Source: Pilaira anomala (taxonomy: Eukaryota; Mucoromycota; Mucoromycetes; Mucorales; Mucoraceae). Taken from it: a stretch of DNA of 64,000 nt. The stretch is from assembly GCA_025716855.1 (NCBI GenBank), contig JAIXMQ010000035.1, forward strand, positions 1 through 64,000, in the 5' to 3' direction. Below, in pieces: positions 57,831 to 64,000 of this stretch. Both the position numbers and the translations under genes were made by a program. The notes under the pieces are model-generated. The model searched no databases and was not told the origin of the DNA. It saw nothing but the letters and a program-made list of their open reading frames with translations. Positions within the stretch are counted from its first letter, which is position 1, and each line of letters opens with the position of its first letter.

Positions 57831-57898
57831 GCGAACGCGAAGTGAGTTTTATTACGAATTTTGATATTCGTTTTTTTTTTTTAACAAAAGCAAGTTTT

Positions 57899-57975
57899 AA
57901 CAAAAGCGAGTTTTAGTTTTTATTTTTTAACAAAAGCGAGTTTTAGTTTTTATTTTTAAACAAAAGCGAGTTTTA
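57899..57975. repeat. Three tandem 30-bp repeats
   Basis: CAAAAGCGAGTTTTAGTTTT-type units begin at 57901, 57931 and 57961, with a partial, diverged unit at 57884. Local duplication only. Confidence 0.85.
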
Positions 57976-58504
57976 TTCGTAAAGCAGGGGTGTTCAGACC
58001 AGTTTTATGCAAAAATCGTACTAATTTTAAAATAATCTGATTGGTTAAAAAGTTCGTCAGTTTTTTTTTTTTCTTTAGTGCATTGGGCGTTTTTTGCGCG
58101 AATAATATAATATTTATTTTATTATGTAACTAAAATTACAATTTAAAGTAACACATACGCGGAGAGGTGTGGGACTTGATGAAACAGAATGCTATGAGTT
58201 GATGATGAAGGATAATAAACAAAAAAAAATACAGTAATATAAAAATAATAAAATGGAGTGAAAGAAAAGAAAAGAATAGTTATTCTGATGTATAATAGGG
58301 TCGATTATGAGAGGATCCCCGGGATAGATTTGTTAATATCATTTGTTGATATAGATTTGACATTATCTGAGCCATGAGACCAATCTATATTCCAAGAGTT
58401 GCCACATAATAGTTAATAGAAATAATAGGAATGAAATCGGAGCAGTCTCTTACCCAATGTACTGGTGGATCTTCATTATTCTCAGTAGGTGTGGGTAAAT
58501 AATA
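57976..58504. other. Intergenic region, no gene seen
   Basis: AT-rich with scattered GC patches, for example GAGGATCCCCGGG at 58312. No gene. Confidence 0.45.
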
Positions 58505-58569
58505 AAAATTAAAAGGGAGCTTATTACAAAAGCCTTCTTTAAGCCTTTTTAAACTTTTTTTTTTTCATA

Positions 58570-58730
58570 ATGTCAGATAGTGTCTCAACCAGGTAAATAA
58601 AACATGTATTTACTCTATTTTTTTTTTTAACTGTTAAACATGATATGAATAGGTCAAGAGCCAGCAAGTCAAAACGAAGAAAGCAAGTAACTTTTGACTT
58701 CCGCAAACTATGCCAGCTATAGACTATCAT
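58570..58730 (+). pseudogene. Broken second copy of the 78-residue gene
   Basis: Compared with 55791..56088, about 165 bp between GATAGT and GTCTCAACCAGG are missing; an AGT microhomology at the join suggests simple deletion. The intron and second exon (GTCAAGAGCCAGCAAG...) are retained, but the frame differs and would give only MSDSVSTRSRASK plus a basic tail. Confidence 0.7.
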
Positions 58731-58740
58731 CATACATATA

Positions 58741-58772
58741 CAGTCGGAGTGAATAAAGATATGGATTTTTTA
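58741..58772. repeat. Mariner left terminal inverted repeat
   Basis: Identical to the complement of 60061-60092 over about 32 bp. Confidence 0.95.
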
Positions 58773-58914
58773 TTTTTTAAAAATTATTCGAACTACATCG
58801 TTTAATTTCAAATGAATAAACTATATAATAAAATGTAGACTAAATTCATTGATATTTTAACACAAAGTAGCTTAAGAGTGTATTGATATAAAATAAAATT
58901 TATTTTAAAAAAGG

Positions 58915-59979
58915 TTAATATTTTGTGTGCCCACCCTTCGCTTCAATTACTGCCTTCAATCTACTCGGCATTGACTCAACAAGAACTCTTAAATAATTGA
59001 CATCAATTGTCGCCCATTCTTCAATGAGGACTCTCTTTAAGTCATTCTTGTTATTAATGGAGCCTCTGCGTTTCGATATCAGGCTATCAAGCTTTGCCCA
59101 GATATTCTCAATAGGGTTGAGGTCTGGACTTTGTGCAGGCCAGAAATCAAATGGGTATATCTCCCATCTTGCCTTATACCAGGTGCTATAGCTGCCGACA
59201 TGGCAAGGGGCATTATCCTCCTGAAAGATAAACTTTCTATTGGTATCCTCTTCAAGTTTGCGGAGATACGGGATGAAACTGGAGGATAAAATGTTAGCGT
59301 ATCTTTCCTGGTTAACATTTTCATCTAAAATGACAAGAGGGCCGATACCACCAGCCCAAAAGCAACTCCAAATCATCACTGATCCCTTTCCAAACTTATG
59401 AGTTCCAATAATTTTGTCTTCCTGGTACCTCTCACCAGCCCGTCTGATTACTTTAGCACCTCCATCATTACCTGTAACCGTGAATCTCGATTCATCTGAC
59501 CAGATGACAGATGCCCACTTGTCGAACGACCAATCAACTCTTTTTTTACACCATTCGAGTCGCTTTTTCATATGTTTAGGTGTTAAACTTGGTTTGCGTG
59601 CTGGTGTGTAAATCCCAAACCCATTTTCTACCAAATATTTTTTGAGAGTTTGAATACAGATATTGACACCTGCTTGAGCCAATAGTGCGTTATGAACCCG
59701 AAGTGGCTCAAAAGGAAAACTTTTCACACTTCGAACTATAGCTCTTGTGTCTCTATCAGAAACTTTTCTTGGTCTTCCAGTACTTTTTTTTGGTATGGCA
59801 GTACCATTTTTCTTGATTCGCTCTATACAACCAAACACGGTTGAAGTATTGAGGTTCATTTTTCGTGCAATGTCCACAATCTTACAATTACCGAATTCAT
59901 ATGCACCCGAGATCTGACCGTATTGGTAATCGGTGAGATCCTTATACTTTTGGTGTTGTACGTTAGTGATTTCTTGCAT
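58915..59979 (-). CDS. Tc1/mariner transposase
   Basis: 354 residues, one exon. N-terminal paired helix-turn-helix DNA-binding region: IVDIARKMNLNTSTVFGCIE, a GRPRKVSDRD hook between the two halves, then LLAQAGVNICIQTLKKYL. Catalytic triad: Asp in VIWSDESRF, Asp in FQEDNAPCHV, Glu in SPDLNPIENIW. I count 35 residues between the second Asp and the Glu, one more than the classic DD34E of Tc1. No stop or frameshift is present, so activity is possible. Confidence 0.96.
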   Translation of the reverse strand: MQEITNVQHQKYKDLTDYQYGQISGAYEFGNCKIVDIARKMNLNTSTVFGCIERIKKNGTAIPKKSTGRPRKVSDRDTRAIVRSVKSFPFEPLRVHNALLAQAGVNICIQTLKKYLVENGFGIYTPARKPSLTPKHMKKRLEWCKKRVDWSFDKWASVIWSDESRFTVTGNDGGAKVIRRAGERYQEDKIIGTHKFGKGSVMIWSCFWAGGIGPLVILDENVNQERYANILSSSFIPYLRKLEEDTNRKFIFQEDNAPCHVGSYSTWYKARWEIYPFDFWPAQSPDLNPIENIWAKLDSLISKRRGSINNKNDLKRVLIEEWATIDVNYLRVLVESMPSRLKAVIEAKGGHTKY

Positions 59980-60060
59980 TATTAGAGCGATCGTGTTTGG
60001 AAAAGTGGTTCAAACTTAAAATAAAAGTAATAGACCCTTACAATAAAAAAACTGAAATTT

Positions 60061-60092
60061 TAAAAAATCCATATCTTTATTCACTCCGACTG
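60061..60092. repeat. Mariner right terminal inverted repeat
   Basis: Mirror of 58741-58772; followed by TA. Confidence 0.95.
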
Positions 60093-60172
60093 TATAATTC
60101 CTTTTTTGTTTTATTTCTCTTTTTCCTTTTTTTTTTTTTTGACAATCTATATTTTAAAATATATATACACTT

Positions 60173-60351
60173 ATGCGTTGTAACTCACTAATACCTTTAA
60201 AAAATAATAAAGAGGAAACCATACGCCTTTACGTGACAACGACTTCTTTTGTGTTGGTTAAAGATGAGAAACATATTCTGGAGATTGACTTTGACGGACA
60301 GAGAATGACCCGTAGAGGTGATAAGAAATAGAGAAATAGAGAAAGAGAGAA

Positions 60352-60431
<80 letters not shown>

Positions 60432-63400
60432 GAAGGAGGGATTGCGTATATTAATATAGATTATTTAGATACATTTGAGCCAGTGAATATCGTTCAAAGT
60501 TATGATATTTATGGAGTATTGGGATTCATGGAAGGATTTCGAGGTAATAAGCTCATATCATTTGTGTATGACGACGTGCTCTCTCTAAAAAAAAAAATCC
60601 TGCATCATTTTAGAGAAATATATGATTGTTATATCGTCAGTTCAACTTCGAGGCCATTTATTTGGACATCCAGTGTATGTGATTGAAAGGGTGAGTTGTT
60701 TAAGTTTTGATTCTTCAAAAGCATGTCAGAAATTGAATAAAAAGGTATGGATTCAAATACATAAAGTGTATGTGTGTGTGTGTGTGTTACATTTATAAAT
60801 GAATATTTCTGTTTGATATTATAGCAAGAGGAAGAAGAGGAAGAAGAAGAGGAAGAAAATCATGTGTCTACTACGAAAAAGAAACCTAATTTACCACCTG
60901 TTTTATTAACTCGATCAGACTCTTTTATTACTCGTATTCGAAATTCATTTCAAAAAAAGAAATCACAAGAGGCGTTGAATGAAACGTTACAGGAGCATCA
61001 GGAAGAAGCTTTATTAGAGCAATTTACGGCTGATATCTTGAAGAAAAATGAAACTCTTGCTATTCCAGTTGAATCGAGTTCTACTACGACTTCTTCCGCT
61101 TCTTCTACTTTGGATGAAGAGGATAATGTAGCTGATGAAGCATTAGAACAACGTCTTGTGAGACAAGTAACTGAAATGTTTAGTAAATCCATGTTTCTTT
61201 ATTCCAATTCATGTGGTACGTTTCTATAGACAATCGATGTTATCTTTATATAGAATTCCAACGTCTATGTACATTTAATAGATATCACCAATAGTTTTCA
61301 GAGGTCTTATGATAAGAGTCAAGCTGATTCTTCTTATGATGATAAAAATGTACCATTATGGAAGAAAGTGGATAAAAGGTTTTGGTGGAATGAGCATCTT
61401 ACGCGTGACTTTGTAACCCACAAGGTAAATATATCATTAAGAAATAAAAAAACTTGTATTAGGATACCAAATGTAAATTGTGTAATATTTATTTATTAGA
61501 TGGATGATTGGATTATTCCTGTAATGCAAGGTACATTACAAATTGAACCATGTAGTATTGAAGGATATGAATTCGATTTCGTATTGATTTCAAGACGAAG
61601 TAGAGAAAGAGCAGGTAAGAATATATATTACATGTCGTATATACATATCATAACAATTACAAAAAAAAAAAAAGGTATGCGATATCAAAGAAGAGGTATA
61701 AATGAAAATGGTCAAGTGGCAAATTTTGTTGAAACAGAGCAAGTTGTTATATTCAAGGTAAAAAAAAAAAAAAAAAAAAAATCATCTCTCGCATTTATAT
61801 ATAAAAAAATGTCATACTTATGTATGCAAATGTGTAGCGAGATCAAGCAAATCATGTTGCATCTTTTGTTCAAACCCGTGGATCAAGTAAGTAAACAACA
61901 ATAGATAAGAAAAACAAGTAAAATTAAATTAGATTTTATGCAGTTCCATTATTTTGGACTCAATCCCCTTATAGTTTACATCCTGTACCAACCTTGGAAA
62001 GAGCTGAAACTGAAAACGAAGCTGCATTTCATAAACATTTTGAGACTCAAGAAAAGTTATATGGACGTCAAATTGTGGTTAATTTAACTGAATTATCTGG
62101 TAGAGAAGCCATTGTGGGCTCAGAGTATCGTAAACATGTAGAGAATTTAGCTGATCCTAATATAAAGTAAGTAGTAGTAGTAGTAGTAGTAAGCATTACA
62201 TGTTTTTAAACATTCAATCCTATTTATTTTGTGTTATAGGTATGTCGAGTTTGATTTTCATAGAGAAACAAAAGGTATGCGCTTTGAAAATATTAGTAAA
62301 CTTAGTAAAAGTTTACACGATGACTTGTCAAAAATACAGTAAGTGGTAAATTTTTATATATATACAAAAGGCAGTAATAAGTTGACACTATTACAAAAAG
62401 ATATTTCTGGGAAACAACTGGAGAAAGAGAAAATGTTTATTGCAAACAATCTGGAACCTTTAGAACGGTTAGTAAAATAGTGATATAAAAACTTTATATA
62501 TATATATATATATTAAAACAAACAAAATCAATTAGAATTGTATGGATTGTTTAGATAGAACCAACGTAGTTCAGGTAAAGGAAGCACTAAAAAAAAAAAA
62601 AAAAAGATTGAATTCAACATTTTTTATTCATTTTACATTAGAGTGCCTTTGGTAGAAGCGTACTTAATTTACAATTAATGCGTTTTGGTATCTCAGAGTA
62701 CCCAGAACAAGGAATTAAATTTTATGATGGCTTTGAAAGAATATTCAATAATGGTAAGTTTTTGTTTTGCATTGTCATACACAGACTTTTTTTATTAAAA
62801 AAAAAACCTTTCTTAGTTTGGGCAAATAACGGTGATATGATTTCTAGAATGTACGCAGGTACAAGTGCTCTTAAAGGAGATTTTACCCGGTAAATATATA
62901 TATATATACATACTCAGTTAAAAATCATAATTAAATATCATATACACATACAGAACAGGAAAGAGAAATATTACAGGCATGATGAACGATGCTTCTAATT
63001 CATTAGCAAGAATGTATTTCAATACAATTAAAGATTTTTGGAGACAAGCTACTGTGGATTTCATATTAGGATATCATAAAACAGAGATATTTAGACATGT
63101 ACCACAAAGTACGAAAATGTCTGCTGAACCAGGCATTGAAAGAAGATGGGCTAAAATAAGATCGGATGCTAGTAAGAACAACAACAACAACAACAACAAA
63201 AAGTCTATCCTATATTAACTTTATACATTCTATAAAATAGTTGAAATAAGTAGTGAAATCGTAATTGCAGACGATGAAACGAAAATAGGTGGTTGGACCT
63301 TGTTATCACCTTCCAGTAGTACAGAATCAACAACTAAAAAGTCTAAATCAGCCAAAGAATTCGAAGAAAAAGTACTGTTATTGACAGAAAAGGCACTTTA

Positions 63401-64000
63401 TGTCTGTAGTTACAATTACAGTTTAGAAAAAGTAATTCAATTTAAACGTCTTGCATTAGATACAATCACTTCAATTCAAATGGGTGAATACATTTTATCT
63501 ACATTAACTCCTACTTCTCGTTCTGAAGATCAGAATTATGGTATCATCCTAAGTTATTTAACTGAAGGTGAATTAGTTCGTTGGAACACTGGAAGTATTC
63601 AAAACAAGAGTTTAATTGCATTAAATATTCAACCAAATGAAACTACACATACTGCTACCATCATAGAGGGCGGCGCAACTTCTTCTTCTTCTTCATCAAA
63701 CTCAAGTTCAGAAGAAGAAGAAGAAGATGATGATGAAGGTTTCAACAAGATTTCAACCATTACATTTAAAGCAGTTCGATATAATATTCTAGGTGAATTA
63801 GATGGCGAAGTAGAAACTTGTAAACAACAAATACATTCTATGGTAAAAGCAATTCAAAAAGCTTCTGGACATCAAGAAAAAGACTTTATTATTCAAAAAC
63901 CCATCATCAGGTAAATTAAATTATGATGCGTTTTTTATGTGTAACTTATACATCTTTTTTTTTTCCTAGTTTGGAACAAGCCGAAAAGACGGATGGTATC
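60173..64000 (+). CDS. SAC2/INPP5F-type phosphoinositide phosphatase (3' end cut off)
   Basis: Exons: 60173..60317, 60469..60563, 60616..60744, 60825..61215, 61282..61424, 61500..61614, 61675..61757, 61838..61886, 61944..62166, 62240..62338, 62401..62467, 62536..62574, 62642..62753, 62817..62889, 62954..63171, 63241..63910, 63970 onward. The SAC domain includes [52 protein letters not shown] and the catalytic CX5[17 protein letters not shown] (Cys515, Arg521). [15 protein letters not shown] and [12 protein letters not shown] follow. The C-terminal [15 protein letters not shown] begins the hSac2 homology domain, which separates SAC2/INPP5F (a PI4P phosphatase of endosomes) from Sac1 and Fig4. 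The window ends inside the gene. The intron-1 GA tract and the mariner just upstream may affect expression. Confidence 0.93.
60330..60427. repeat. (GA)n microsatellite inside SAC2 intron 1
   Basis: About 90 bp of nearly pure GA. It expands intron 1 (60318..60468, 151 nt) relative to the 58-nt equivalent in the duplicated copy at 56349..56406, which lacks the tract. Confidence 0.9.

Larger units (their letters stand above)
58741..60092 (-). mobile_element. Tc1/mariner transposon, apparently intact
   Basis: 1352 bp bounded by perfect ~32-bp inverted repeats starting CAGTCGGAGTGAATAAAGAT, each flanked by the target dinucleotide TA (58739-58740 and 60093-60094). It carries one complete transposase gene on the minus strand. 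Perfect ends and an uninterrupted ORF indicate recent insertion. The site is in the duplicated block, 80 bp upstream of the SAC2-like ATG. Confidence 0.95.
58505..60570 (+). repeat. Segmental duplication, copy 2 (split by mariner)
   Basis: Two segments, 58505..58740 and 60093..60563, correspond to copy 1 and are separated by the transposon. The small gene is internally deleted here, while the SAC2 start is intact. Confidence 0.85.

Noticed and set aside
58311..58324. AGAGGATCCCCGGG, identical over 14 bp to a pUC polylinker
   Set aside because: Flanking bases do not match the vector on either side, and the segment is continuous with native AT-rich sequence; chance match, not contamination.
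60318..60440. Arg/Glu repeat peptide coded by the GA tract
   Set aside because: The tract lies in intron 1; the duplicated copy shows the same intron without it.

Overview
The window is AT-rich, intron-dense eukaryotic nuclear DNA that reads best as an early-diverging fungus of the Mucoromycota (Mucorales-like). The evidence is compact genes with many 50-70 nt GT..AG introns carrying CTAAC/TTAAC-type branch sites, long A/T homopolymers in most intergenic spaces, fungal gene content (Tim8, Cym1/PreP, Rim2, isocitrate lyase, Fip1, Kti11/Dph3), and a decayed family of lineage-specific nuclease-like genes of the kind I associate with Mucorales. The genus cannot be fixed from this sequence alone. 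Exon structures were worked out by eye; in nearly every gene the exon lengths sum to a multiple of three, which is an internal check.

Region 1 (1-29.7 kb) is a dense conserved block: methionine aminopeptidase 1 (3' part), a WIPI3-type PROPPIN, an Ofd1/Tpa1 dioxygenase, a REX1-B protein, Tim8, a hotdog thioesterase, Dph3, a BAP31/Yet-like ER protein, eIF2-alpha, a Gly/Tyr-rich protein, a tail-anchored FHA protein (SLMAP/STRIPAK type), a SAM methyltransferase, a small RhoGAP, a lone RPA1-C-like zinc-ribbon protein, ribosomal protein eS19, a STE20/PAK-like kinase, an unknown low-complexity protein, a mitochondrial YchF/OLA1-type ATPase, an SRA1-domain protein and a Rim2-type mitochondrial pyrimidine-nucleotide carrier.

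Region 2 (29.7-33.4 kb) has no recognisable protein gene. It carries a tandem array of five ~310-360 bp units. Four units look like exon + 59-nt intron modules of a minus-strand transcript.

Region 3 (33.4-49.3 kb) is again conserved: presequence protease Cym1/PreP, isocitrate lyase, a tRNA-Glu(CTC), a protein resembling the DUF6729 zinc-binding domain, the polyadenylation factor Fip1, and a divergent exportin-1/CRM1 with Leu in place of the leptomycin-B cysteine.

Region 4 (49.3-60.2 kb) is an accessory island: one intact and three decayed members of PD-(D/E)XK-like lineage-specific families, degenerate short repeats, a segmental duplication, and an apparently intact Tc1/mariner element (1352 bp, perfect inverted repeats, TA target duplication).

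Region 5 (60.2-64 kb) is a SAC2/INPP5F-type phosphoinositide phosphatase running off the right edge. A duplicated block links regions 4 and 5. The upstream copy keeps an intact small gene but a broken SAC2 start; the downstream copy keeps the intact SAC2 gene but a broken small gene, with the mariner element inserted between the two.

Many of the proteins serve mitochondria (Tim8, PreP, Rim2, OLA1-like), translation (eIF2-alpha, eS19, Dph3, MAP1) or membrane/phosphoinositide biology (PROPPIN, SAC2, BAP31). They do not form an obvious functional cluster; the order looks like ordinary fungal gene order.
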